Below, piece after piece: positions 9,759 to 20,479 of a DNA stretch of 64,000 bases; position 1 is the stretch's first letter, and every line of letters begins with the position of its first letter. Under the pieces are notes generated by a model. That model had not been told where the DNA came from. It ran no database searches and worked only from the letters and a program-made list of their open reading frames with translations. The DNA comes from Abiotrophia sp. HMSC24B09 (GTDB taxonomy: Bacteria; Bacillota; Bacilli; Lactobacillales; Aerococcaceae), in the NCBI RefSeq assembly GCF_001815865.1, contig NZ_KV822195.1:124001-188000 (forward strand), written 5' to 3'. A program made the position numbers and the translations under genes.

Positions 9759-11033
9759 TTATTTTTTGAGGATTTCTTTAACTTTTTGGTAGTAGTGAGC
9801 CAAGGCTTCTTCATACTTACCGCTAGGGTCTGCTTGGAAGAACTGGTGATGAGCTAACTCCTTAGGCAAATATTCTTGAGCTACGATATGACCAGGATAG
9901 TCGTGGGGATAGCGGTAGTCAAGTCCTCGACCCAACTTGTCAGCGCCTTGATAGTGGCTGTCCCGCAAATGGTCTGGGACAGGGGCGACTTGTCCTTGGT
10001 CAATCGCAGCCATAGCAGACTTGATAGCACGATAGCTAGTATTGGATTTTGGACTCAAGGCTAGGTCGATGACTGCAAAACCTAAGGGAATACTGGCTTC
10101 TGGCAGACCTAGCTTTTCAGCGGCTTGAATGGCCGCAACCGTTCTTTGTGTGGCAGCTGGGTGGCCTAGACCAATATCCTCATAGGCAATCACTAGCAGG
10201 CGACGGCAGGCAACCGTCAGCTCACCGGCAGTCAGTAATATGGCTAGGTAATAAAGGGCAGCGTCGACATCACTGCCGCGGATGGATTTTTGTAGGGCGG
10301 AGATGACGTCGTAGTGGGCGTCACCATTCTTGTCGTGTTGAAGGCGGCGACGTCGCAAGCAATCACTGGCCACTGCCATGTCGATGATAATTTGCCCATT
10401 TTGGTCCGGTTCAGTTGACAGGACTGCCAGCTCTAAGGCGTTAAGGCTGGTCCGAATATCACCGCCCGAAACTTGGGCAAAATGTTCTAGAACGCCATTC
10501 TGGACTTGTACAGGGTACTTACCGAGCCCACGTTCTTGATCGGCTAAGGCCCGAGTCAAACCCATGCAAACCTGCTCAGGACTGAGAGGCTTGAGTTCAA
10601 AAATTTGCACCCGACTTCTAATGGCGGGGTTGATGGCGATATAGGGGTTCTCGGTGGTCGCCCCAATCAGAATAATCCGACCGCTCTCCAGATGTGGTAG
10701 TAGGAAATCCTGTTTGGTGGTGTTTAATCGGTGAATTTCATCCAAGAGTAAGATAAGGGTGCCAGAAAATTTGGCTTCTTCTACTACTTGTTCCAGTTCT
10801 TTCTTACCATCGGTGGCCGCATTCAGGGTTCGGAAGGCATAACGAGTCGAACCTGCAATAGCGCTGGCAATGGAAGTTTTGCCGATACCGGGCGGTCCGT
10901 AGAGAATCATGGAAGTCAGGCGCTTGGCTTGCACCATGCGCTGGATAATCTTACCAGGGCCAACAAGGTGCTCCTGGCCAAGAATATCTTCCAGTTGACG
11001 AGGGCGCATGCGATAGGCGAGTGGTTGAAGCAT
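9759..11033 (-). CDS. rarA: Replication-associated recombination protein RarA (MgsA) AAA+ ATPase
   Basis: RarA is a clamp-loader-like AAA+ protein acting at stalled replication forks. The 424-residue protein begins MLQPLAYRMRPRQLEDILGQ, carries Walker A GPPGIGKTS and Walker B LLLDEIHR, then sensor residues (IGATTENP) and the C-terminal tetramerisation domain. The ATG at 11033 is chosen because AAAGGAGG precedes it by six bases; a TTG seven codons upstream lies before this site. It is transcribed divergently from the desulfurase gene. Confidence 0.95.
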   Translation of the reverse strand: MLQPLAYRMRPRQLEDILGQEHLVGPGKIIQRMVQAKRLTSMILYGPPGIGKTSIASAIAGSTRYAFRTLNAATDGKKELEQVVEEAKFSGTLILLLDEIHRLNTTKQDFLLPHLESGRIILIGATTENPYIAINPAIRSRVQIFELKPLSPEQVCMGLTRALADQERGLGKYPVQVQNGVLEHFAQVSGGDIRTSLNALELAVLSTEPDQNGQIIIDMAVASDCLRRRRLQHDKNGDAHYDVISALQKSIRGSDVDAALYYLAILLTAGELTVACRRLLVIAYEDIGLGHPAATQRTVAAIQAAEKLGLPEASIPLGFAVIDLALSPKSNTSYRAIKSAMAAIDQGQVAPVPDHLRDSHYQGADKLGRGLDYRYPHDYPGHIVAQEYLPKELAHHQFFQADPSGKYEEALAHYYQKVKEILKK

Positions 11034-11068
11034 GGGAGGCCTCCTTTCAATCAATTATCTGCCTATTC

Positions 11069-11097
11069 ATCATACCGCAAAAGGCCTGAGGAGACAA
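11069..11097 (-). promoter_or_regulatory. Promoter of rarA
   Basis: On the minus strand TTGTCT (11092-11097) and TATGAT (11069-11074) lie 17 bp apart, about 35 bases before the rarA start. Confidence 0.6.
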
Positions 11098-11139
11098 ATC
11101 TTCTGACTAAACTTATGGATAGGCGAAAGGCTAGGAGTG

Positions 11140-11148
11140 TGCTATAAT
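11140..11148 (+). promoter_or_regulatory. Extended -10 promoter of the tRNA-thiolation operon
   Basis: TGC-TATAAT at 11140-11148 is a perfect extended -10 element; no good -35 is visible. It lies 37 bases before the desulfurase start and faces away from the rarA promoter. Confidence 0.65.
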
Positions 11149-11184
11149 AAGAAGGAAAGTCTAGTCTGAGAGGAGGAGGCCAAG

Positions 11185-12345
11185 GTGGCTATTTATCTTG
11201 ATTATGCAGCGACAACACCTGTTCGTCCAGAAGTTGTCGAAACGATCACAAGCTCCTTATCCCAACTTTATGGGAACCCCTCTAGCACTTATCAATTGGG
11301 CAAGTCTGCCAAGTATGCTCTCAATCAGGCTCGCGAGGCCATTGCCAAAGATTTGGACCTAGCCTCAGCTTCTTGCCTCTACTTCACGTCAGGGGCGACG
11401 GAAGCCAATAACTGGGCTATCTGGTCTCAGACTCAAAGTGCTCTAGCAGTTGGTAAAGCTCGCCACTTGGTGGCTTTGGCTGTAGAACATCCCTCTGTGG
11501 ATTTAGCGCTCAAGCGATTAGAAGAACAGGGCTGGACCATTTCCTGGATTCAACCCCAAGATGGGGGCAGTGACCAGGACCTGATTGACCAATTTCTAGC
11601 GGCTAGTCAGGAAGATACTAGTGGCTGGGTAGCCATGGCGGTCAACAATGAAGTAGGCGCCATTTACCCCATTCCTGGATTGGCACAAGAAGCTCGTCAG
11701 CGCGGTTATTTTTTCCATGTTGACTTGGTTCAAGGGATTACCAAACTACCTTGGCAACTAGACCAGATAGCCACTTCTTGGAGCCTATCGGGCCATAAGC
11801 TGGGTGGGCCTAAAGGAATCGGCTTACTCTACTTCCAAGCATGGCAAGATCAACCATGGCTGCAACCTTACTTGATAGGTGGCGGGCAAGAATCTGGTAT
11901 GCGAGCTGGAACTGAGAATCTAGCCTATATTCAGGGCTTGGCTCAAGCTATCCATCTATCTCTAGCAGAAGCGGAGCAGCGACAAGCGCATTTGGCAAAC
12001 TTGGAAGCTTACTTCTTGGAGGAGCTAACTCGAGCAGGAATTGATTATCAAGTCAACCGTCCTCAGGCTCATCATTTGCCAGGCTTCCTTAATCTCTGGC
12101 TCAAAGGCCTCAAGGCTAGTCAGGTCCTAATCCATTTAGATTTGGCTCAGATCTATGTTTCGGCTGGCTCAGCCTGTTCGGCAGGTAGTCTAGAACCTAG
12201 TCGAGTCCTTAAGGCTTACTACCCTGACCAGGAAGACCGGCAGCGTGAAAGTATGCGTCTGACCATGGGTTTGGACGTGACGCAAGCGGACTTAGACCAA
12301 GTGGTCAAACAACTTGGCCTCTTAAAAGCAAGACAACAAAAGTAA
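11185..12345 (+). CDS. Cysteine desulfurase (IscS/NifS class, YrvO-like)
   Basis: This PLP enzyme takes sulfur from cysteine and passes it as a persulfide. The 386-residue protein begins with the class signature IYLDYAATTPVRPEV, has the PLP-lysine motif SLSGHKLGGPKGIG and the mobile active-site cysteine loop SAGSACSAGSLEPS, where the Cys takes the sulfur. The start is GTG after AGGAGGAGG. Its position two genes before mnmA matches the YrvO-MnmA pair of Bacillus, so delivery of sulfur to MnmA for tRNA 2-thiouridine is the most likely role; other sulfur acceptors are possible. Confidence 0.93.
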   Translation: MAIYLDYAATTPVRPEVVETITSSLSQLYGNPSSTYQLGKSAKYALNQAREAIAKDLDLASASCLYFTSGATEANNWAIWSQTQSALAVGKARHLVALAVEHPSVDLALKRLEEQGWTISWIQPQDGGSDQDLIDQFLAASQEDTSGWVAMAVNNEVGAIYPIPGLAQEARQRGYFFHVDLVQGITKLPWQLDQIATSWSLSGHKLGGPKGIGLLYFQAWQDQPWLQPYLIGGGQESGMRAGTENLAYIQGLAQAIHLSLAEAEQRQAHLANLEAYFLEELTRAGIDYQVNRPQAHHLPGFLNLWLKGLKASQVLIHLDLAQIYVSAGSACSAGSLEPSRVLKAYYPDQEDRQRESMRLTMGLDVTQADLDQVVKQLGLLKARQQK

Positions 12346-12364
12346 ACAAGAAAGGCGATGAATT

Positions 12365-12700
12365 ATGGCATTCACCAAACAAGCAACCTTAAAAGGTTTT
12401 AACCGTACCTTCGAAATCAATCCAGCCTGCAAACCTTATACTTTGCGGGATAATGGCTTTACCGAGTCAACTGGCGGTAACTTCCAATACAAACGTCCTC
12501 TAGATAGCCACCACCGTGATGGTTTGGTGCTCAAGGTCTTGGTGAACAAGGACTTGAAGACTCTCAAAATCTCAACCGTTAATAACAAGGGTTTAACTGC
12601 TGTCGATGTGACCAAGTTAGCTCATAATGAAATGGTTGTAGAGAAGATTAACTTTATCTTTGATGGCTTTGTTGAGCGTAACGTTTTAACTGAAGTCTAG
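12365..12700 (+). CDS. DUF1831 family protein
   Basis: The 111-residue soluble protein (start MAFTKQATLKGFNRTFEINP) matches the DUF1831 family as I remember it from lactobacilli, where it lies between the cysteine desulfurase and mnmA. No catalytic motif, cysteine pair or membrane segment stands out; its single cysteine (C22 in NPACKPY) could be incidental. ATG at 12365 follows AGAAAGG and the gene begins 19 bases after the desulfurase stop, so cotranscription is likely. A role as helper in sulfur transfer is only inferred from position. Confidence 0.8.
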   Translation: MAFTKQATLKGFNRTFEINPACKPYTLRDNGFTESTGGNFQYKRPLDSHHRDGLVLKVLVNKDLKTLKISTVNNKGLTAVDVTKLAHNEMVVEKINFIFDGFVERNVLTEV

Positions 12701-12710
12701 CCTAAGTGGG

Positions 12711-12739
12711 GAGAACGAGAGAGTGCTTTCGTTCTCTTC
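12711..12739 (+). terminator. Weak terminator-like hairpin before mnmA
   Basis: GAGAACGA (12711-12718) pairs with TCGTTCTC (12729-12736), followed by a mixed T/C tail. With so few T residues it probably attenuates rather than ends transcription. Confidence 0.4.
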
Positions 12740-12755
12740 TTCTGTTATCAATTAA

Positions 12756-14358
<1,603 letters not shown>

Positions 14359-14393
14359 GTCTCATCTTATAGCGTTAAGAAAGGAGGCCGCTT

Positions 14394-16913
14394 ATGGCTG
14401 AGCAAATACATTTGATTGGCGAAGTTGAGTCGGTCTTCTTCGAAAACCCACAGAATCTTTATAAGGTGCTAAGGGTGAAGGTGTTAGAGTCCGACAGCGA
14501 CCTAGTAAGCGAGGACTATGTTACCTGTACGGGTCAATTTGCAGCCTTGCATCTCGATACGGCCTATGAATTCTTTGGCCAAGTGACCGTTCATCCGCGT
14601 TATGGCGAGCAATTTGCGGTTAGTCGCTACCAACAAGTAGCGCCAACCTCTGAGGCTGGTCTAGTAGAATTTCTTTCTAGTGCCCGCTTCACTGGGATTG
14701 GTAAAACTCTAGCCCAAAGGATTGTGGATCAGCTGGGATTGGAAGCCATTGATTTAATCTTGCAAGATCCTGACTGCCTCAAATCGGTCAAAGGCCTAAC
14801 ACCAGACAAACGCCAAGTGCTAGCCCAAACCTTGCTCCAACATCAGGGGACTGAACGCATCTTCTTGCAGCTAACAGAGTGGGGTTTTGGACCTAAGCTA
14901 GCGGATAAAATTTATCAGACCTTCAAGGATCAAACGCTGGCTACGATTGAGGATAATCCCTACGCCCTAGTAGCCAAGGTAGAAGGGGTTGGCTTCAATA
15001 AGGCTGATGCCTTGGCTGAGCAACTAGGTATTGAGGCTGACGCTGTCACGCGTTTGGTGGCAGGTCTCTATACGGCCGTATCTGAAGTTTGTTTGCGGGC
15101 AGGGGACACCTATGTCCAGCGGCCACGCTTGCTGGCGCTTGCTACCAAGATTCTAGAACGTAGTCGCTCTTATCTGATTGAGGAAGAGCGCCTAGCAGAA
15201 GCCTTGGACTTGGCTATCTTGGAAGGGACACTCTATTCCTTGGACCAGGGGATTATGTTGCCAAGTCTCTATCACGCGGAAATGGGAATCGTCCGACGTA
15301 TTAGTGACTTCTTCCAGTATGAAGAAGTAGAGACTTTCAGCAAGGCAGAAATTGAAGGCAAGCTAGATCAAGTAGCCCGCGAGACGGGAATCGACTATGA
15401 TGAAACGCAACGCCAGGCCATGATCCTAGCCTTGCAATCGCCACTTTCCGTGATTACAGGTGGTCCAGGTACGGGGAAGACGACCTTGATACGGGGAATT
15501 TTGACGCTTCACCGGCTCTTGCATGGCTATCATCAGGGCGATGTGACCAATCCTTATCAGACTGGCCCCGTCCTGTTAGCCGCCCCAACAGGTCGAGCAG
15601 CCAAGCGTATGCAGGAAATGACCGATATCCCTGCTTCAACTATTCATCGACTGATTGGGTTCAATCGTGAGACCACAGTGGAAGGTTTTGATCCGACGCC
15701 ACTGGAAGGTCAGCTACTGGTAGTGGATGAAATGTCAATGGTAGACACCTGGTTAATGAATTGGCTCTGGATGGCCATTGGCTACCGAATTCAAGTTATT
15801 TTGGTAGGGGATAAGCATCAATTGCCTTCGGTCGGGCCAGGTAAAGTCTTTTCAGATTTGATTGAGTCTGGGGTGATTCCTACGATTAGTCTGACTAAAA
15901 TCTATCGCCAAGCCCAAGATAGTTCCATTATTCAACTAGCCCATCAGATTCGACAGGGGCGCCTACCGCAGAACCTAATGGAGAGACAGCCTGACCGTTC
16001 CTTTATCCCATGTAAGACCCAGCAGGTAGCCCAAGTGGTGGAACAGGTGGTAGGCCACGCCTTGACTAGGGGCTTTGATGCCAATACCCTGCAGGTTTTA
16101 GCGCCTATGTATAAGGGGCCTGCGGGTATTACGGCCCTCAACCAACTCTTGCAAGGGCTCTTCAATCCGCCTAGCCGCAAGAAACCTCAGCTAGAGTATT
16201 TTGACCAAATTTTTCGTCTGGGAGACAAGGTGCTTCAGTTGGTCAACAATGCGGAAGAAGGCGTCTATAATGGGGACATCGGGAAAATCGTCGGTGTCTT
16301 CTCAGCACAGGCGTCTAATAGCGGGAGCGAAGAGGTCGTGGTAGCCTTTGATGACGATAAGGAACTGACCTATCGACGGTCAGATTTCGATCAGTTGACC
16401 TTGGCATACTGCTGTTCGGTCCACAAATCCCAGGGGAGCGAGTATCCCTTAGTTATTCTACCTCTGGTCGATGCCTACTATCGCATGTTGCGTCAGGACT
16501 TGCTTTATACAGCGGTCACCCGAGCACAGGCAAGTTTGGTTTTGGTGGGGGACCCGGACGCTTATGTCCAAGCGGTTAGTCAGAATCGTGATCCACGCCG
16601 TACCAACCTGAAGGACCTGCTAGAAATTAAATTAGCTGGGCTGACGCAGGGAGAGAAGGTAGAGCAAGAGCTATCGTCAGGAGAGAGCCAAGTTTTAGGC
16701 CTAGATGCTGAAAAAGTTGAAGTTAGTGCAACAGACCAGGCCTCGCCTCAAGCTAGTCCTGCGACAAGTGTTTCGGTTGCGGTTCAATCAAGAGACTTGG
16801 CACCTAAGCAGCAAGAGTCCTTCCGCTTAAGTCAGGATTTGATCGACCAAATTGATCCCATGATTGGCATGGAGGGAATCAGCCCTTACGACTTTGAGAG
16901 TCAGCCTTGCTAA
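14394..16913 (+). CDS. recD2: RecD2-type DNA helicase (YrrC-like)
   Basis: RecD2 is a 5'-3' superfamily 1B helicase that acts without RecBC, in replication-fork upkeep and repair. The 839-residue protein has the RecD2-specific N-terminal OB-like and helix-hairpin-helix region (VKGLTPDKRQVL), Walker A GGPGTGKTTLI (about 360-370), motif II VVDEMSMVD, motif III GDKHQLPSVGPG, motif V CSVHKSQGSEYP and motif VI YTAVTRAQ. A low-complexity tail of about 80 residues follows. ATG at 14394 follows GAAAGGAGG. Together with mnmA it matches the yrrC/mnmA neighbourhood of Bacillus. A good terminator follows. Confidence 0.96.
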   Translation: MAEQIHLIGEVESVFFENPQNLYKVLRVKVLESDSDLVSEDYVTCTGQFAALHLDTAYEFFGQVTVHPRYGEQFAVSRYQQVAPTSEAGLVEFLSSARFTGIGKTLAQRIVDQLGLEAIDLILQDPDCLKSVKGLTPDKRQVLAQTLLQHQGTERIFLQLTEWGFGPKLADKIYQTFKDQTLATIEDNPYALVAKVEGVGFNKADALAEQLGIEADAVTRLVAGLYTAVSEVCLRAGDTYVQRPRLLALATKILERSRSYLIEEERLAEALDLAILEGTLYSLDQGIMLPSLYHAEMGIVRRISDFFQYEEVETFSKAEIEGKLDQVARETGIDYDETQRQAMILALQSPLSVITGGPGTGKTTLIRGILTLHRLLHGYHQGDVTNPYQTGPVLLAAPTGRAAKRMQEMTDIPASTIHRLIGFNRETTVEGFDPTPLEGQLLVVDEMSMVDTWLMNWLWMAIGYRIQVILVGDKHQLPSVGPGKVFSDLIESGVIPTISLTKIYRQAQDSSIIQLAHQIRQGRLPQNLMERQPDRSFIPCKTQQVAQVVEQVVGHALTRGFDANTLQVLAPMYKGPAGITALNQLLQGLFNPPSRKKPQLEYFDQIFRLGDKVLQLVNNAEEGVYNGDIGKIVGVFSAQASNSGSEEVVVAFDDDKELTYRRSDFDQLTLAYCCSVHKSQGSEYPLVILPLVDAYYRMLRQDLLYTAVTRAQASLVLVGDPDAYVQAVSQNRDPRRTNLKDLLEIKLAGLTQGEKVEQELSSGESQVLGLDAEKVEVSATDQASPQASPATSVSVAVQSRDLAPKQQESFRLSQDLIDQIDPMIGMEGISPYDFESQPC

Positions 16914-16947
16914 AGTCCTTTATTCTTAGCGAATAAGGGGCTTTTTT
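16914..16947 (+). terminator. Terminator after recD2
   Basis: A 12-bp stem (16914-16925 with 16931-16942), 5-base loop and T6 begin immediately after the recD2 stop. Confidence 0.88.
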
Positions 16948-16991
16948 CATGCTTTGAGTTTGTGAAATAAACGCTACCAAGTGCAAAATAA

Positions 16992-17019
16992 TTGTCTATT
17001 CTACTGAGCATGATATAAT
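16992..17019 (+). promoter_or_regulatory. Promoter of sodA
   Basis: TTGTCT (16992-16997) and TATAAT (17014-17019) are 16 bp apart, 31 bases before the sodA start. Confidence 0.65.
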
Positions 17020-17050
17020 CTAGATATACTATATCCGAGGAGGAATGACC

Positions 17051-17653
17051 ATGTCATTTACATTACCAGCCTTGCCATACGCCTATGATGCGCTTGAACC
17101 AGCCTTTGACGCGCGCACCATGGAAATTCACCACACCAAACACCACCAAACCTACGTTAACAACTTGAATGCAGCCTTAGAAGGCCATGCTGACTTGGCA
17201 GCTAAGTCTATCGAAGACTTAGTCGCTAACCTTAAGGATTTGCCTGAAAGCATCCAAACAGCTGTCCGTAACAATGGTGGGGGTCACTTCAACCATAGCT
17301 TCTTCTGGGAAAGCCTACAAGCACCAAGTGCAGAAGCAGCTATTCCTGCTGGCCTCAAGTCTCGCTTAGAAGCCGACTTTGGTTCTGTTGAAGCCTTCAA
17401 AGAAGCCTTTGCTAAGGCAGCTGCGACTCGCTTTGGTTCTGGTTGGGCTTGGCTTGTAGACCGTGACGGTCACTTAGAAGTCTTGTCTACCGCTAACCAA
17501 GACACACCATTAGAATTAGGGCTTAAGCCACTCTTAGGTTTAGATGTATGGGAACATGCTTATTACCTCCACTATCAAAACCGTCGTCCAGACTATATCC
17601 AAGCCTTCTTCTCAGTAGTCAACTGGGATAAGGTAGCATCACGTTTGGGCTAA
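17051..17653 (+). CDS. sodA: Superoxide dismutase, Mn type
   Basis: This enzyme converts superoxide to hydrogen peroxide and oxygen. The 200-residue protein has the metal ligands H27 (EIHHTKHH), the second His in GHFNHSFFW, and Asp and His in DVWEHAYYL. Gly in [12 protein letters not shown] and Gln in TANQDTPLE are the residues usual in Mn rather than Fe enzymes, which is a family-based inference. The second ATG (17051) is chosen because GAGGAGG lies seven bases before it; the ATG at 17045 is too close. Monocistronic, with its own promoter and terminator. Confidence 0.97.
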   Translation: MSFTLPALPYAYDALEPAFDARTMEIHHTKHHQTYVNNLNAALEGHADLAAKSIEDLVANLKDLPESIQTAVRNNGGGHFNHSFFWESLQAPSAEAAIPAGLKSRLEADFGSVEAFKEAFAKAAATRFGSGWAWLVDRDGHLEVLSTANQDTPLELGLKPLLGLDVWEHAYYLHYQNRRPDYIQAFFSVVNWDKVASRLG

Positions 17654-17673
17654 TATTCGACTAGCGCATAGAG

Positions 17674-17702
17674 AAGCTGAGACTTAGGTCTCAGCTTTTT
17701 TG
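17674..17702 (+). terminator. Terminator after sodA
   Basis: AAGCTGAGAC (17674-17683) pairs fully with GTCTCAGCTT (17688-17697) over a TTAG loop, followed by T-rich sequence. Confidence 0.9.
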
Positions 17703-18049
17703 TATTAAGAGGTCACTTTACAGTGATAGTTGTTGCTAAAGTAAAGGTGACTAGGAAAAGTAATTAATCTAATTTATAGAGAACTGTAGATTGGCCAATA
17801 AGAATTTAAGTGTGCAATAGGATTAGAGAATGGATTAAGTGAATAAGTAGAGGGATTCAAAGATAGAAGTATTTAGGGTATAAGCTATTCTAATAAATAC
17901 TTCAATTACGAACATTGGCTTAACAGACAATAGATTTTATTCAAGTGGGATAAAATTATCTTGAAATCAAGTGGGAAATCGGATACAATCTAACTAATAT
18001 TTAATGTTTTTTTAATCTATACCTATTTTAGCGTTAAGGAGGTCGCAAA
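17703..18049 (+). promoter_or_regulatory. AT-rich intergenic region with promoter and direct repeat before the ABC exporter
   Basis: The 347-base stretch is clearly richer in A/T than its neighbours and holds no supported gene. A strong promoter, TTGAAA (17961-17966), 17 bp, TACAAT (17984-17989), lies 60 bases before the permease. The 10-mer TCAAGTGGGA occurs twice, at 17941-17950 and 17967-17976, 26 bp apart (about 2.5 helical turns), flanking the -35; it may be an operator. Confidence 0.65.
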
Positions 18050-20479
18050 ATGTTCAAACTAGAGCTTAGGCACTTTATCAAGAATCATCGCTTTGTCTAC
18101 TTATTCTTAATCTTGCCACTTGTGACCATGTTAGGGCTAGGACTATATCGTGGACAGGTTAGTCATGACCTAAGACATCAAGAGCGTCAACAGGCCAATC
18201 GTTTGGCTTCAGATTTGAACTGGTCCATCTCCAACATGCAAAGGCAGGGGGTTTCAGAGGATAATCCCCTTTTAGTTAGCTTGAAGGAAGCAGAAAAGAC
18301 ACGTTTTGATTACAGTGTGGCGGCCTATTATGAAGAATGGGATCGAGTGAACCAGGACAAGCTCTCTATATGGCGAACCCTATTAGCTCTCAATAATCAG
18401 GGTAAGGAGTTATTGAGTATCTCGCGTCAACAGATAGAAGCAGAATTACCTGTTATCGAATGGCAAGTCAATTACCAAATCGGTCGCTTGGATGTTAAGA
18501 CAACGCGAGAATCCAGCTATCTAATGACACAACTCTCTCCTTATTTATTGGGAATTCCACTACTTTTGCTGTTCTCATATTTAGTAGGATTACCACTTCT
18601 AAGAGATTTTTTCGCTAATCAGCAGGCTTTTCTCAAAACTTTACCTATACCTTATAGTCGTTTGCTAAGCCGACGCTTAGGTGTGTTCCTGTGCCTGGGA
18701 TTAGGTTATGGATTGTCGATAGCAGTTGGGTGGGCTATCTATCATGTTCTTTTTGACCAACTTCCCCTTACGGCTTTACTTCATTATCCTATGGCACCTG
18801 GTTGGCCCCTGTGGCAGGGAATCTTGGCTCTCTATTTATTCTGGTTAGGACTGGTAATTCTTTTCTGGCTTATTTTGCTACTTATTAATCGATGGGTACA
18901 AGAGCTGTTATTAGTTTGGCTAGGTCTAGGTGTATCGGTTACTTTATTAGCTGAGTTTAGTCGCCTCTTTGATTTCTATCCTTTTTATTCTATTTTTAGT
19001 TACTGGGATATTAATGGTTTTGTTTTACACCAGTCAAGCCTAGAATTTTTCTATACAGTGGTTATTCTTTTCGGTCTCTTACTTGGTGTCTGGCGGGTGA
19101 TAGTAACCCTATCCTATGCAGTACTTAAACGTGGTCGAGCGCGTCGCCGTTACGATTTATCTTCTAGCCGTTTCCAAACAAGTTTTGAATGGCTGAAACT
19201 ATTAAGAGGTCACCTTTGGTGGCAAATTTGCTTGTGCATCTTGGCCTTTTTCCTCTATTATGGCGTTTCACAGGGGATTCAGTACCACCAATTACAAGCA
19301 GCTAACATTGCGCAAAAATCTGAGTTTCTTAAGATTAATCTGAGTGATTATCGTCAGGCCTATCCAACGGAAGAACTCTATCAGGCAGCGTTAGCAAGTT
19401 TTCAACGCCAAGAAGCTCTTGTTGAGGAGCTTAAACAAGGGAAAACCAAGTTAGCCACGGAAATGGAGTACGATGAACTGAAAGAGGATGTTGATTTCCT
19501 ACAAGGCAAAGGTGATAGAACGTTATTGCCAATCCGTGACTGGATTTTTATGCCGAATGCTTACATCAATTATCAGTTAGCCGAGTGGAAACGAAATTAT
19601 GGGATTGATTTTCAGCTACCTGGTGGTCCATATTGGACGCTCTATATTCCAAATTATGAGCAATCACCAAGAAGTGGTGAGGACCAGCCACCACTTTCGA
19701 TTGATATTGCGGTCTTTGAAGCCTATCTAGCGCGTGTCAGCAAGCCTATGAAATCTTATACTGCACTAGGAATAGTCGGTAACTTATTTGAAGATCGTCT
19801 CTATTTAGGACTCTGGGTTATTTTAGTAATTTTCCTAGTAGCACCTACTGTGCTAGATAAAGAAACCGGACGCTGGCGATTCCAGGCAACCTTGCCTCTA
19901 GCAAGGAAGCATCTCGTTAAGTTGCGTCGACGCATAAGCCTTCAACAGGTATTTCTGCTAATGCTAGGGTCAGTTATCTTACTTGCCTTGGCTGGTAGTT
20001 TAATTGCAGGTTTAGGTCATATTCAGTTGCCTCAGGTCAGATATTTAGTAGATGGCCAACAGTGGGGTGGTTTGATTGGTCAGCGCTTGCGTGTGCCAAG
20101 TACTCATCAATTTTTTGAGATAATGCCTAGCTGGTATTACTATCTAGAGGCTTTCGCGCTGTTTGTTGCTGTTACTTACTTTATTAATAGCCTTTGCCAT
20201 TTTGTTGCTAGATGGGTTAAGTCGACTGCAATCTATATTAGTTTAGTCGCTGGAATCTTAGGTATTGGTTATGGGGCAACTCTCTTATTGCCTAGTCTGG
20301 CACAGGCTATGAGTCCCTTCCGTTATTTGGATTTAGCCCCGGTATTGGACGGACGCCTCTCTGTTTCTTTAGGTCAAGGTCTTTTGACTCATTGGACTGG
20401 CCTAGTAGTCTGTGGTCTTGCAGGCTTGTTTTTGAATATGTGCTTGCATTCTACTCTGAAAGGACGTGACCATATATGA
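18050..20479 (+). CDS. ABC transporter permease with two similar halves
   Basis: This 809-residue membrane protein is the channel of an ABC exporter. It appears built from two similar halves. Each begins with a hydrophobic segment (about 14-32 and 390-408), then has a long charged extracytoplasmic loop (SHDLRHQERQQ..., QYHQLQAANIAQ...), then about five further membrane segments. Such a fused ABC-2 layout would let one gene supply the full membrane part. The substrate is unknown; exporters of peptides, antibiotics or lipids are possible. AAGGAGGT precedes ATG 18050. Its stop overlaps the ATPase start (ATGA), showing coupling. Confidence 0.75.
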   Translation: MFKLELRHFIKNHRFVYLFLILPLVTMLGLGLYRGQVSHDLRHQERQQANRLASDLNWSISNMQRQGVSEDNPLLVSLKEAEKTRFDYSVAAYYEEWDRVNQDKLSIWRTLLALNNQGKELLSISRQQIEAELPVIEWQVNYQIGRLDVKTTRESSYLMTQLSPYLLGIPLLLLFSYLVGLPLLRDFFANQQAFLKTLPIPYSRLLSRRLGVFLCLGLGYGLSIAVGWAIYHVLFDQLPLTALLHYPMAPGWPLWQGILALYLFWLGLVILFWLILLLINRWVQELLLVWLGLGVSVTLLAEFSRLFDFYPFYSIFSYWDINGFVLHQSSLEFFYTVVILFGLLLGVWRVIVTLSYAVLKRGRARRRYDLSSSRFQTSFEWLKLLRGHLWWQICLCILAFFLYYGVSQGIQYHQLQAANIAQKSEFLKINLSDYRQAYPTEELYQAALASFQRQEALVEELKQGKTKLATEMEYDELKEDVDFLQGKGDRTLLPIRDWIFMPNAYINYQLAEWKRNYGIDFQLPGGPYWTLYIPNYEQSPRSGEDQPPLSIDIAVFEAYLARVSKPMKSYTALGIVGNLFEDRLYLGLWVILVIFLVAPTVLDKETGRWRFQATLPLARKHLVKLRRRISLQQVFLLMLGSVILLALAGSLIAGLGHIQLPQVRYLVDGQQWGGLIGQRLRVPSTHQFFEIMPSWYYYLEAFALFVAVTYFINSLCHFVARWVKSTAIYISLVAGILGIGYGATLLLPSLAQAMSPFRYLDLAPVLDGRLSVSLGQGLLTHWTGLVVCGLAGLFLNMCLHSTLKGRDHI

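Noticed and set aside
16962..16980. cre-like site before sodA
   Set aside because: It matches 12 of 14 relaxed positions but lies before the promoter with no metabolic reason; the same score occurs by chance in AT-rich DNA.
17703..18049. Hidden small gene or mobile element scar in the AT-rich gap
   Set aside because: No frame of useful length with a ribosome site and no terminal inverted repeats or target duplication were seen; only promoter features are supported.
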